5,599 nucleotides of DNA from Propionibacteriaceae bacterium (lineage in GTDB: Bacteria > Actinomycetota > Actinomycetes > Propionibacteriales > Propionibacteriaceae). The position numbers were made by a program, and so were the translations under genes. Within the stretch, counting starts at the first letter, position 1. Every line of letters begins with the position of its first letter. The notes beneath the pieces are model-generated. The model had not been told where the DNA came from. It made no database searches and saw only the letters and a program-made list of their open reading frames with translations. The stretch spans positions 1 through 5,599 of the forward strand of contig DMIX01000083.1 in the NCBI GenBank assembly GCA_003451975.1. Reading direction: 5' to 3'. Positions 1 through 5,599 of this stretch are shown piece after piece.

Positions 1-850
1 GAGCCGTTGTTGTCGGTCGCCAGCAGTCCGACGAGGGCATTGGTAGACTCCGCCCCCACCGGCTGCGCGGGCTGAGCGGCCGGGTCGACCTCGTACACGA
101 ACTCCGCCGCGGGCTCGCCCGTCGCCAGGTCTAGATCGAGGATCCGTGCCAGGCCAACGAATTCGCTGCTGTCCACCGGCCCGTCCTGCACGAGCGCGTT
201 CTCGAGGGCGGCGTAGAGCGAACGCCCATCCGGCGTCACGGTGAGGCTTCGCAGGCCAAGGTTGTGGCGGATGCCGGCAATCGGTGTGGTGTCGCTCATG
301 AGCGGCGTGTACTTGGGTGGAACCGTGAGCAGGCCGGCCTGCCGTCCATCCGGGGAGAACCGGCCGATGAACGGCCCGTCGGGCGGCGCGGCTTCGGGAT
401 CCCCCTCCCACGAGATGTAGAGCTGGCCGTCGGGAGCGAGCGCGATGCCAGCGCGGTCGAATGACCCCACAGCAAGCGGCTCGTCGGCGCTGCCGGTCAG
501 CGTGACCACACCGGTAAACTGGACCTCGCCCTCGCCCAGCGTGCCATCGTTCGTATCGATGGTCAAGGTATACAGCCGGGGCGCAGCTTCCCGGTTTGAG
601 TCGCCGGACAACGCATAGTAGGTTTCATTGGATGGGTCGTAGACCAGACCGGACAAACCGCCCACTGCGGTGCCCGCGAATTGCAGACCAGTGGGCAACG
701 TGACCTCCCCCGCGAACTCGATCGCTGCGACGACCTGACGGGCAGACGACGTCGGATCACGGGAGGTGCCGCGGACCAGACCGACACGACGGACAAGACG
801 CACAGCACCAGGGCCAGCGCCACGACGATGAACGGCTGTTGAACGCGCAT
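1..850 (-). CDS. Secreted phytase-like esterase domain protein, frameshifted near the N-terminus and cut by the left edge
   Basis: The reading frame running off the left edge resembles the 'esterase-like activity of phytase' family (PF13449): extracytoplasmic beta-propeller-like proteins of uncertain substrate. Visible family hallmarks, in order, are FAGTAVGGLSGLVYDP, YYALSGDSN, RLYTLTID, AGIALAPDGQLYISWEGDP, PFIGRFSPDG, GIRHNLGLRSLTVTPDGRSL, ALVQDGP and ARILDLDLATGEP. The start is set by the ATG at 850, preceded by AAAGGAGGA with ideal spacing, and it opens a classic signal peptide (MRVQQPFIVVALALVLCVLS, then VVSVWSAAP). That frame continues as nonsense to 563. The conserved domain is in the -1 frame and is clear from about position 745 leftward (ARQVVAAIEFAGEVTLP). 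The frames must join around 740-770; loss of one base in a C run (761-763) would explain it. The domain frame has no signal peptide or good start of its own; a GTG at 803 is available but unlikely. About 280 codons are visible and the 3' end is missing. Family assignment is confident, but whether the gene is intact is not. Confidence 0.8.
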
Positions 851-856
851 GACAGG

Positions 857-865
857 TCCTCCTTT
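857..865 (-). promoter_or_regulatory. Ribosome binding site of the phytase-like gene
   Basis: Minus strand reads AAAGGAGGA, with the GGAGG core seven bases before the ATG at 850. This near-perfect Shine-Dalgarno sequence shows that the signal-peptide frame is the one translation enters, and it makes the out-of-frame GTG at 803 an unlikely real start. Confidence 0.75.
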
Positions 866-904
866 GTAGTTATTCACTGCTTTTCACCATTGACGATCAG
901 GGAC

Positions 905-917
905 TGTTCCGAGAACA
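905..917. promoter_or_regulatory. Short palindrome upstream of the phytase-like gene, possible operator
   Basis: TGTTC CGA GAACA is a perfect 5+5 inverted repeat with a three-base centre, 54 bases upstream of the ATG at 850. It could be a repressor site or a small RNA stem in the leader. No regulator is encoded in the window, and palindromes of this size arise by chance, so the assignment is weak. Confidence 0.2.
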
Positions 918-1434
918 CCGGAAGCCCCGGCGGGCGGCCCCATAGTCCTCGTTGCTGCTTCATTGTCGGGTCATTTGGCGCCGGCCGCCCGAGAAAAGAA
1001 CGGGCATCCCGCACGGCCGGGTAGCGACACTGGATAGGTGGGGCTTGACACTCGCGACCGCACTCGTGCGCGACGATCGACCGCCGAGCGAATCGGCGGA
1101 GAACAACGGCAACCAGCGCGGGAGCAGCGGCACGCCAATCGAGTGCGACAAGGGGCATTCCTGCGAAGCACGTACGATCGCGCCGTGCTGCTGCCTCATT
1201 CCGTTGCGGCGGAACCGCCCGCGGTGCGTACAGCCGTCGCGGCGGGTGATGTTGTTCTCCGCCGGCCAGGCTGCGCCGTTTCCGCCAACCGGTCCCGTGG
1301 GGCGGGGTATCCGGCTCTGCCGCACACTGGTGGGGACGACAAGGCAGCCGATCCAGCCGACGATTCACGTGCCAGACGGATCGACCACACCGCGAAGTAG
1401 AGCCGGACGGCACGACACGCCGATTCTAACGTGC

Positions 1435-1463
1435 ATTATACTACTCTGCGTGTAAAAAGGCAA
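1435..1463 (-). promoter_or_regulatory. Sigma70-type promoter reading toward the phytase-like gene
   Basis: The minus strand carries a -35 TTGCCT (1458-1463, four of six consensus bases), a spacer of exactly 17 bases and a perfect -10 TATAAT (1435-1440). Transcription would start near 1428 and run leftward, giving a leader of nearly 580 nt before the ATG at 850, or a separate untranslated RNA. It sits in a locally AT-richer patch of otherwise GC-rich intergenic DNA, which supports it being real. A second TTGACG lies further upstream on the same strand but is 28 bases from the TATAAT, too far to pair with it. Confidence 0.55.
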
Positions 1464-1591
1464 AGATGCGTCAATTCCCGTAGATCGAAGCAGTTACACG
1501 TCCGATGACCTGTGGAGCGACACGTGGGCATCGAGCCTGATTTATGGACGGCATGGCCGCGGCGCGCGGAGACCGCTCAGTACTGATTGGC

Positions 1592-1623
1592 ACCCCCCTG
1601 TTGCTGTCAGACAACCTGGGGGT
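1592..1623. other. Intergenic hairpin downstream of hicA
   Basis: ACCCCC (1592-1597) pairs with GGGGGT (1618-1623). After a symmetric two-by-two internal loop, GTTG (1600-1603) pairs with CAAC (1612-1615), leaving an eight-base loop. It lies about 90 nt after the hicA stop, so it could slow or end the hicBA transcript, but no T tract follows on either strand. It is therefore not a standard intrinsic terminator. Confidence 0.4.
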
Positions 1624-1712
1624 AGTGAGAGGTGCGGGTAGCAAGCGGGCAGATCACCGATCTTCTCGATGACAACACTTTGAGCAACTCCCCTGGCGAA
1701 CTCCAGACGTGC

Positions 1713-1937
1713 TCACTCAGCTTCGAACAACGAACGAGGCAGACCGGACTGCCTGATGATCCCCGACAGCGTCCCGGTCTTTAACTCACTGTGGTCCGGT
1801 ACCGGCACAGTAATAGTGGTATTGCTCTCTGTCTTCTGCATAATCATGTGGCTGCCCTTTACACGCACCTGCTCAAAGCCATGCCGGGCCATGATCTTGC
1901 AGACTTCCCTGCCAGAGAGGACTCGCAGTTCAGGCAC
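1713..1937 (-). CDS. hicA: HicA-family toxin (mRNA interferase), type II toxin-antitoxin
   Basis: This 74-residue protein has the full length and layout of the HicA/YcfA toxin fold (PF07927), a small dsRBD-like ribonuclease that cleaves mRNA when free of its antitoxin. LSGREVCKIMARHGFEQVR (7-25) is the first helix and strand. KGSHMIMQK (27-35) carries His30, the expected catalytic residue, and ITVPVPDHSELKTGTLSGII (42-61) and RQSGLPRSLF (62-71) complete the core. All family landmarks are present, so the toxin looks intact. The start is a GTG with AGGGA six bases upstream (1944-1948), inside the end of hicB; the genes overlap by 8 nt. That coupling keeps toxin output tied to antitoxin translation. 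Expression should come from the promoter at 2273-2301. Assignment is confident; activity is inferred. Confidence 0.93.
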   Translation of the reverse strand: MPELRVLSGREVCKIMARHGFEQVRVKGSHMIMQKTESNTTITVPVPDHSELKTGTLSGIIRQSGLPRSLFEAE

Positions 1938-2187
1938 CCTTTGTCCCTACCACTTGCTTCGATCGCTTGGTTGGGAGCCTGGGCATGATGGACATTACAT
2001 AGGTCTCCGTCTTCAACCTGCGCCGAATCTCCGAGGCTGAGGCAACCTCGAAGAACCCCTCCACAGCCTCAACCAGATTCAACCGTGCTTCCTCGACCGT
2101 TGCGCCCTCGCTGACAATATCCAGCTCCTGGCAAGTGGCTACGTAGCCGTCTCCTTCACGCTCGATCACCGCGGTAAACTGTCGCAT
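1930..2187 (-). CDS. hicB: HicB-family antitoxin, type II toxin-antitoxin
   Basis: This protein of about 85 residues neutralises the adjacent HicA. It shows the short HicB fold: MRQFTAVIEREGDGYVATCQ (1-20), ELDIVSEGATVEEARLNLVE (21-40), then AVEGFFEVASASEIRRRL, a partly degraded RNase H-like beta-alpha unit. The C-terminus is short and basic (PRLPTKRSKQ), with no recognisable helix-turn-helix or ribbon-helix-helix domain, so direct DNA-binding autoregulation is uncertain. I chose the ATG at 2187 because family members usually begin at this MxQFTAVIE sequence. An in-frame ATG at 2196 and a TTG at 2220 would add 3 or 11 residues, and no start has a strong Shine-Dalgarno sequence (only GGA before 2187). 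The gene precedes and overlaps hicA by 8 nt, the antitoxin-first order less common for hicAB but frequent for this short subtype. Confidence 0.9.
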   Translation of the reverse strand: MRQFTAVIEREGDGYVATCQELDIVSEGATVEEARLNLVEAVEGFFEVASASEIRRRLKTETYVMSIMPRLPTKRSKQVVGTKGA

Positions 2188-2272
2188 TTTGTCCATATCA
2201 TCAAATCTATAACATACCAAAGGGAAACAGCCGCCTTATTCCCCACCCACCTTGTAGGAACGAGTGCAAATC

Positions 2273-2301
2273 AGTATATCATAGCCACTTGTGACCGTCA
2301 A
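2273..2301 (-). promoter_or_regulatory. Sigma70-type promoter of hicBA
   Basis: The minus strand reads TTGACG (-35, 2296-2301, five of six consensus bases), exactly 17 bases, then TATACT (-10, 2273-2278, five of six). Start of transcription is expected near 2266, giving a leader of about 45 to 80 nt depending on the hicB start. It places hicBA under its own control, separate from the importer operon to the right. Confidence 0.7.
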
Positions 2302-2432
2302 TTGCTCGTGTTTACTCACTGAGACGACCTATCATCAAGGTCGGGCGGAGCACCGGCTCACCGGGAAAATACAAGTGAACAGCGAACGGATGCGTGCCAT
2401 GTCAGGCACACCTTCAGCGCTACAGAGAAGAC

Positions 2433-2463
2433 CAGAACTCCGACCAGGTTGGTCGAAGTTCTG
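2433..2463 (-). terminator. Probable terminator of the importer-methyltransferase operon
   Basis: A 14-bp stem with a three-base loop (arms 2433-2446 and 2450-2463) lies about 100 nt downstream of the methyltransferase stop. In minus-strand RNA every position pairs, one as G-U. In plus-strand RNA the same position is a C-A mismatch, so the structure fits leftward transcription. Bases that follow on the minus strand are pyrimidine-rich (GTCTTCTCTGT) but not a clean U tract, so termination may be partial. It separates the operon from the hicBA promoter. Confidence 0.5.
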
Positions 2464-2565
2464 TCTTGATTCTGCGCCCCCAATGGTAATTGAAGGAACG
2501 TACGGCAGCAGATAGTCCCCATCGAACCGCCGGACGTAGCGGGGCGGAGGACCACTCGGACGCCC

Positions 2566-3351
2566 TCAGCGTACGCCCAGCAGAATGCGATTGTCTCTGT
2601 GCTGCCAGATGGTATCCACCTCGCTGAACCCGGCATTTTGCAGCATGACTTTGTGTGTGTCGTAGTTGGGGCGGTTTTCCTCGGACTTCCGGTGCCCGAA
2701 CCGTGCTTCTCTCTCAGCAGCCAGGGCTTCCAGGCCCGGTACCTGCTTGACCGCTTTCCACCACTGCTCCCAGTCCTCGATGCCGTTCTTTTTGAACGAC
2801 TCCGTTTGCTGCTGCTCGTACCGCGCTTTGGTCATCTTCTGGAAGGTCGGCAGGTGATTGGCGAAGTCCATGTTGTCCCCGTTGAGGAAGACGCCCCCCG
2901 GCCGGACCACCTTGCCCAACTGGGCAAAGACACGCCACAACGAAGCCCCCGGTAGCCAGTGAAGCGCCGTGGTGGAAAGAACGGCATCGATCTTGCCTTC
3001 GCCGAGCATATCGACGAGGTCGACCGCCGCGAGATCCGCCTCAAACCAGCGCAGCCTGCCCCCTACGTCGCCCATCGCCCCTTGCCCAATCGCGAGCAGC
3101 AGCGGATCGTAGTCGATGGCGATGCAGCGGGCATTGGGGTACCGCGCGAGCAGCCGCTGGCTGATGCAGCCCGGCCCGCTGGCCAGGTCCAGAGCGGTCC
3201 ACTGTTCCGGCATCAGGTAGTCCAGTACGTCGAACATCGCATCGAAGCGCGCTTCGCGGTCCGGCAGATAGCCGGACTGTTGCACGTCCCAGCGGGCGAG
3301 CCAGGTTTGCCAATCCACGTCGAGTTGAGTACGTTGTGGTGTGTCCTTCAT
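2566..3351 (-). CDS. Class I SAM-dependent methyltransferase, last gene of a nickel-type importer operon
   Basis: This 261-residue soluble protein has a Rossmann-type methyltransferase core. Motif I is ALDLASGPGC (53-62) and binds SAM. The acidic residue at the end of strand 2 is Asp80 in AIDYDP (78-83). FEADLA (103-108) follows, AVLSTTALHWLP (123-134) is the strand-4 segment, and VVRPGGVFLNGD (148-159) precedes strand 5. An N-terminal helix region (WQTWLARWDVQQSGYLPDRE) and a Trp-rich, charged insert (IEDWEQWWKAV, 191-201) probably shape the substrate pocket. No DNA-, rRNA- or protein-methylase signature is evident; a small-molecule substrate is more likely but not shown. The ATG lies nine bases after the nikC stop, with GAGGGA (3355-3360) in that gap at a rather short spacing, so translation is probably coupled to the permease. 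Its role in metal or peptide uptake is inferred only from position; metallophore modification is one possibility. The family call is firm, the substrate unknown. Confidence 0.88.
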   Translation of the reverse strand: MKDTPQRTQLDVDWQTWLARWDVQQSGYLPDREARFDAMFDVLDYLMPEQWTALDLASGPGCISQRLLARYPNARCIAIDYDPLLLAIGQGAMGDVGGRLRWFEADLAAVDLVDMLGEGKIDAVLSTTALHWLPGASLWRVFAQLGKVVRPGGVFLNGDNMDFANHLPTFQKMTKARYEQQQTESFKKNGIEDWEQWWKAVKQVPGLEALAAEREARFGHRKSEENRPNYDTHKVMLQNAGFSEVDTIWQHRDNRILLGVR

Positions 3352-3360
3352 TTGTCCCTC

Positions 3361-4221
3361 TCATTTCTTTGTCATTTCGTTCGATATCGTATTGTTCCCC
3401 GGGCGCAGGAGGTGCTCCAACCCGGCGCTCAGGGAGTTGAACCCAAAGACCAGAACGAAGATGGCCAGGCCCGGAGGCAGGACCAGATGCGGAGCGGAAC
3501 CCAGGTACGGGCGGGCATCAACCAGCATCTTGCCCCACTCCGGCGTGGGAGGCTGAATGCCCAGGCCGATGAAACTCAGGCCGGCGATAGCCAGTATCGT
3601 GGCTCCGCTGTCCAGGCTGACCTGTACCAGCATCGGACCGGTGACCGACGGCAACAGATGCCGCAGGATGATACGCGTATGGGTGGCCCCGATTGCCTGA
3701 ACGGCGACGATGTACTCGCTGTTCTGCTCGGAAAGCACCAGGCTGCGTACCAGACGGGCGTATCTCACCCAGCCGGTAACAATCAACGCCGCGATCAGAG
3801 AGCCAGTCCCGGGACCCAACACCCCGATCAAGGCCAACGCCAGGACCAATTGCGGAACGGCGTGGAAGAAGTCGGCGATGCGCATGGCGACGTTGTCGAT
3901 CAGCCCACCCAGATAGCCGCTGACGACCCCCACGACAGCTCCCACCGCTACGCAGGATATCAGCACGACGGCCATCGTCGAGATGGACAGGCGTCCGGCC
4001 CACAGCACGCGGCTCAGTACATCCCGGCCCAGCTCATCGGTACCCAGCCAATGCGCAAACGACGGCGACTGCAGTCCGGTGGTGAGATCGATTGCCGTGG
4101 GATCGCCGGGGGCCAGGATGGGCGCCAGCAGGCAGACGACGATCAGACCGAGAGCCAGCACGATCCCGGTGGCGGAGATGGGGTTGCGCTGTGTCCACCT
4201 GCGCCATCCACGGACATTCAT
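3361..4221 (-). CDS. nikC: NikC/DppC-type ABC importer permease
   Basis: This 286-residue inner-membrane permease belongs to the binding-protein-dependent nickel/dipeptide/oligopeptide importers and forms the translocation pore with the adjacent NikB-type subunit. Seen in order: first membrane helix (17-37), the family landmark HWLGTDELGRDVLSRVLWAG (57-76), further helices near 82-103, 122-152 and 197-220, and the ATPase-coupling EAA loop at about 172-191 (VQAIGATHTRI then LLP; the usual Glu is replaced, but Gly and Leu-Pro are kept). GLSFIGLGIQPPTPEWG (214-230) and the last helix GLAIFVLVFGFNSLSAGLE (251-269) complete it. Length is normal. The ATG starts six bases after the nikB stop, with GGAG (4231-4234) overlapping that stop codon, so the two subunits are translationally coupled. 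Nickel rather than peptide specificity is inferred from the NikA-like binding protein upstream; sequence alone cannot separate NikC from DppC or OppC. Confidence 0.9.
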   Translation of the reverse strand: MNVRGWRRWTQRNPISATGIVLALGLIVVCLLAPILAPGDPTAIDLTTGLQSPSFAHWLGTDELGRDVLSRVLWAGRLSISTMAVVLISCVAVGAVVGVVSGYLGGLIDNVAMRIADFFHAVPQLVLALALIGVLGPGTGSLIAALIVTGWVRYARLVRSLVLSEQNSEYIVAVQAIGATHTRIILRHLLPSVTGPMLVQVSLDSGATILAIAGLSFIGLGIQPPTPEWGKMLVDARPYLGSAPHLVLPPGLAIFVLVFGFNSLSAGLEHLLRPGNNTISNEMTKK

Positions 4222-4227
4222 CGGCGA

Positions 4228-5163
4228 TTACTCCACACGGACGCGAGGATCGACGATGACGATGACCACATCGGCCAGGCAGTTCGCCAGCATGAAGACA
4301 CTCGCGAAGAACAAGGCAGTCACCTGGATGACCGGGATGTCCCGGAATCCGATCCCATCGACATAGTAACTGCCTACCCCAGGCCAGGCGAACAGGGTCT
4401 CGATGATCACCGAACCGCTAGCCAGGCCGCTAAACTGGTACGCGGCCATCGTGACAAAGGGAGCGACGATATTGGGCAAGGCGTGGCGGATGACGCTCAT
4501 CCGGTAGGAATAACTTTTCCCGCGAGCGGTGCGCATGTAATCCTGGTGCAACTCCTCCAGTACTGCTGAGCGAATCAGGTAGGCGAGACGGGCGGCGCTG
4601 ATCAGCCCCAGTGACAGCACGGGCAGGATGAAATGCCGCCAGCTCTTGGCCCCATAACTGGGCAACCAGCGCAATTGGATCGAGAAGCACGCGATGAGAA
4701 GGAAGGCGAGCCAGAATTCAGGGATAGAGACCCAGGTAGCTGACACAAACCGCATCACGCGATCCCACACCGAGCCTTCATGCATCCCCGCCAGCACCCC
4801 GGCCGGGATGGCAATCACCAGCACGAGGCCCATCGCCGCAGCAGCCAGAGCCAACGAGTATCCCACGGCATGGCGGAGCTCGTCGGCCACAGGGTTTCCG
4901 GTACGGATCGAATACCCTAGATCGCCGCGGACGGTTCTCCCCAACCACGACACGTACTGCACGAGCAGCGGTTGGTCCAAACCATATTCCTTCCTGACCC
5001 ACTCGATTTCGTCAGCGCCGGGAACGTCTCCGCCGAGTCTCTGTGCGGCGATGATGCGCGCAGGATCCGACGGGGCCAGGTAGATCAGCAGGAAGAGCAA
5101 CAGGCTGACACCCAGCAGGACGACTATGGAACTGCTGATCCGTTTGAACAAGTAGATGGCCAT
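4228..5163 (-). CDS. nikB: NikB/DppB-type ABC importer permease
   Basis: This 311-residue inner-membrane permease is the partner of the NikC-type subunit in a six-helix-per-subunit importer. It shows the N-terminal helix (10-30) after FKRISSS, the periplasmic family block YGLDQPLLVQYVSWL (60-74) and GDLGYSIRTGNPV (80-92), helices near 101-127, 140-163 and 178-200, the EAA coupling loop YMRTARGKSY (209-218) to RHALPN (226-231), then ETLFAWPGVGSYYVDGI (255-271) and a last helix ending in DPRVR. Length is typical. I chose the ATG at 5163 because family members begin just before the xxRxxxS stretch; GGA lies eight bases upstream. An in-frame GTG at 5178 would add MRICN and cannot be ruled out. 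A 12-bp stem-loop in the 97-nt gap after the binding-protein gene probably tunes expression of nikB and downstream genes relative to the binding protein. Metal versus peptide substrate is not decided by this protein. Confidence 0.9.
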   Translation of the reverse strand: MAIYLFKRISSSIVVLLGVSLLLFLLIYLAPSDPARIIAAQRLGGDVPGADEIEWVRKEYGLDQPLLVQYVSWLGRTVRGDLGYSIRTGNPVADELRHAVGYSLALAAAAMGLVLVIAIPAGVLAGMHEGSVWDRVMRFVSATWVSIPEFWLAFLLIACFSIQLRWLPSYGAKSWRHFILPVLSLGLISAARLAYLIRSAVLEELHQDYMRTARGKSYSYRMSVIRHALPNIVAPFVTMAAYQFSGLASGSVIIETLFAWPGVGSYYVDGIGFRDIPVIQVTALFFASVFMLANCLADVVIVIVDPRVRVE

Positions 5164-5190
5164 ATTGCAGATCCGCACGTATTCGATGAC

Positions 5191-5236
5191 CCCGGGTGGG
5201 GCAGGCTGAAAAGAGACTGCGAAGGCCCCACCCGGG
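5191..5236 (-). other. Perfect 12-bp stem-loop between binding-protein and permease genes
   Basis: CCCGGGTGGGGC (5191-5202) and GCCCCACCCGGG (5225-5236) are exact inverted repeats around a 22-base loop, 24 nt after the stop of the binding-protein gene and about 27 nt before nikB. No T run follows, so it is probably not a full terminator. Stem-loops in this position in ABC importer operons commonly protect the upstream mRNA from 3' decay or partly attenuate transcription, giving more binding protein than permease. Confidence 0.65.
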
Positions 5237-5259
5237 AAGGATAGGCGACCGGAGAGTGC

Positions 5260-5599
5260 TCAGTTAGCTCCGATCACCACGTCCTGCACGGCGTAAGCGA
5301 TGTCATATTCGGTACCGCCCAACCTGAAGCCGTCCACCTCGTTGCGCAGGGCATATACCCGCTGCGGGTAGAGGAGCGGGACGACCGCCGCCTCATCGTC
5401 CAGCAACTGCCAGATCTGGTCGTACAGCTCCTGGCGCTGCGCCGCGTCGGTGGTGGCCAGAACGCTGTCGATCAACCCGTCCAGCTCGGGGTTGCAGAAC
5501 GACGTGAACTCGCCCTCGCGGGTATGGAAAGCGCCGGCGAGCACCGTGTGCGGGTCATAGGGCGGCCCCCAACTGAAGCGCATGGTGAGACCGTAGTCC
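5260..5599 (-). CDS. nikA: NikA-like extracytoplasmic solute-binding protein (family 5), C-terminal part
   Basis: Only the last 112 codons lie in the window; the gene continues past the right edge, so no start or signal peptide is visible. This is the C-terminal lobe of a family 5 solute-binding protein (SBP_bac_5), which captures ligand outside the membrane and delivers it to the NikBC-type permeases encoded next. The segment FSWGPPYDPHTVLAG closely resembles the TWGAPYDPH stretch of Escherichia coli NikA, as recalled. It is followed by the expected LIDSVLATTDAAQRQELYDQ helix, a DDEAAVVPLLYPQRVY strand region and the NikA-like end GTEYDIAYAVQDVVIG. These resemblances favour a nickel or nickel-chelate ligand over peptide. 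A histidine follows the motif (AGAFH), but whether it matches the metal-contacting His of E. coli NikA needs an alignment. It should be the first or an early gene of the importer operon. Confidence 0.85.
   Translation of the reverse strand, partial: DYGLTMRFSWGPPYDPHTVLAGAFHTREGEFTSFCNPELDGLIDSVLATTDAAQRQELYDQIWQLLDDEAAVVPLLYPQRVYALRNEVDGFRLGGTEYDIAYAVQDVVIGAN

Larger units (their letters stand above)
851..1712. other. Long intergenic region with no convincing gene
   Basis: This stretch of about 860 nt lies between the hicA stop and the phytase-like start. Several frames stay open on both strands, the longest being about 180 codons on the minus strand (874-1413) and 167 on the plus strand (952-1455). 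All of them translate to Arg/Pro/Ser/Cys-rich sequence without recognisable domains, hydrophobic periodicity or good ribosome sites, which is what GC-rich non-coding DNA gives. Contents I can name are the minus-strand promoter at 1435-1463, a hairpin at 1592-1623, a GTTC/GAAC palindrome at 905-917, and small GC stems such as CCGCCGA/TCGGCGG at 1081-1099 and GCCCG/CGGGC at 987-1005. I recognise no tRNA, riboswitch or insertion sequence. A highly decayed gene cannot be excluded by eye. Confidence 0.55.

Noticed and set aside
740..850. Programmed -1 ribosomal frameshifting in the phytase-like gene
   Set aside because: No slippery heptamer lies in the overlap, and I see no clear stimulatory structure in the right place. 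Base loss is the simpler explanation.
874..1413. Open frame of about 180 codons on the minus strand in the intergenic region
   Set aside because: The translation is Arg/Pro/Cys-rich with no domain or helix pattern, other frames over the same DNA are equally open, and it would end almost on top of the phytase-like ribosome site. This fits GC-rich non-coding DNA.
952..1455. Open frame of 167 codons on the plus strand
   Set aside because: No recognisable protein character and no ribosome site, and the frame runs across the minus-strand promoter. Treated as chance.
1441..1500. TTGACG as the -35 of the promoter with TATAAT at 1435-1440
   Set aside because: The spacing is 28 bases, far from the usual 16 to 18. 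TTGCCT at exactly 17 bases is the better partner.
2255..2310. Loose inverted repeat (GCAAAT / AATTGC) flanking the hicBA promoter as an operator
   Set aside because: Only four to five bases match per arm and the arms are far apart, so I cannot separate it from chance.
2358..2636. Small minus-strand open frame overlapping the methyltransferase end
   Set aside because: It overlaps the methyltransferase C-terminus in another frame, runs through the terminator hairpin and has no family features.
2959..4569. Open frame of 536 codons on the plus strand
   Set aside because: It is the antisense of the methyltransferase and both permease genes. The Gln/Asp/His/Arg-rich composition is typical of the complement of GC-rich coding sequence, and the permeases are unmistakable on the other strand.

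Overview
The window reads as high-GC bacterial DNA, and every gene I can support lies on the minus strand. Gene order below follows transcription, from the right edge to the left. No ribosomal or other phylogenetic marker is present. The mix of a NikABC-type importer, a secreted phytase-like esterase and a short HicBA pair, with mixed ATG/GTG starts and GGAGG-type ribosome sites, would fit a Chloroflexota-like or other GC-rich environmental bacterium. That placement is inference only.

Right half (5599 to 2566): a nickel/peptide-type ABC importer operon. It begins with the C-terminal end of a NikA-like substrate-binding protein that runs off the right edge. A gap of about 97 nt follows, containing a perfect 12-bp stem-loop, and then two inner-membrane permease genes of the NikB/DppB and NikC/DppC families. 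Directly behind them, nine bases after the nikC stop, is a class I SAM-dependent methyltransferase. The permease and methyltransferase genes are packed for translational coupling. A 14-bp hairpin, fully paired only in minus-strand RNA, lies about 100 nt past the methyltransferase and probably ends the transcript. No ATPase subunits are in the window; they would have to lie upstream of the binding protein, beyond the right edge, or elsewhere.

Middle (2301 to 1713): a type II toxin-antitoxin pair, hicB (antitoxin) then hicA (toxin, mRNA interferase). The genes overlap by 8 nt and are driven by a clear sigma70-type promoter of their own.

Left (1712 to 1): about 860 nt without a convincing gene. 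This stretch holds a perforated hairpin and a strong minus-strand promoter (TTGCCT, 17 nt, TATAAT). The promoter faces a secreted phytase-like esterase gene whose ATG is nearly 580 nt downstream. That gene has an excellent ribosome site and signal peptide, but the signal peptide and the conserved domain are in different frames. It is either a frameshifted (decaying or phase-variable) gene or carries a one-base sequencing error. Its 3' end runs off the left edge.
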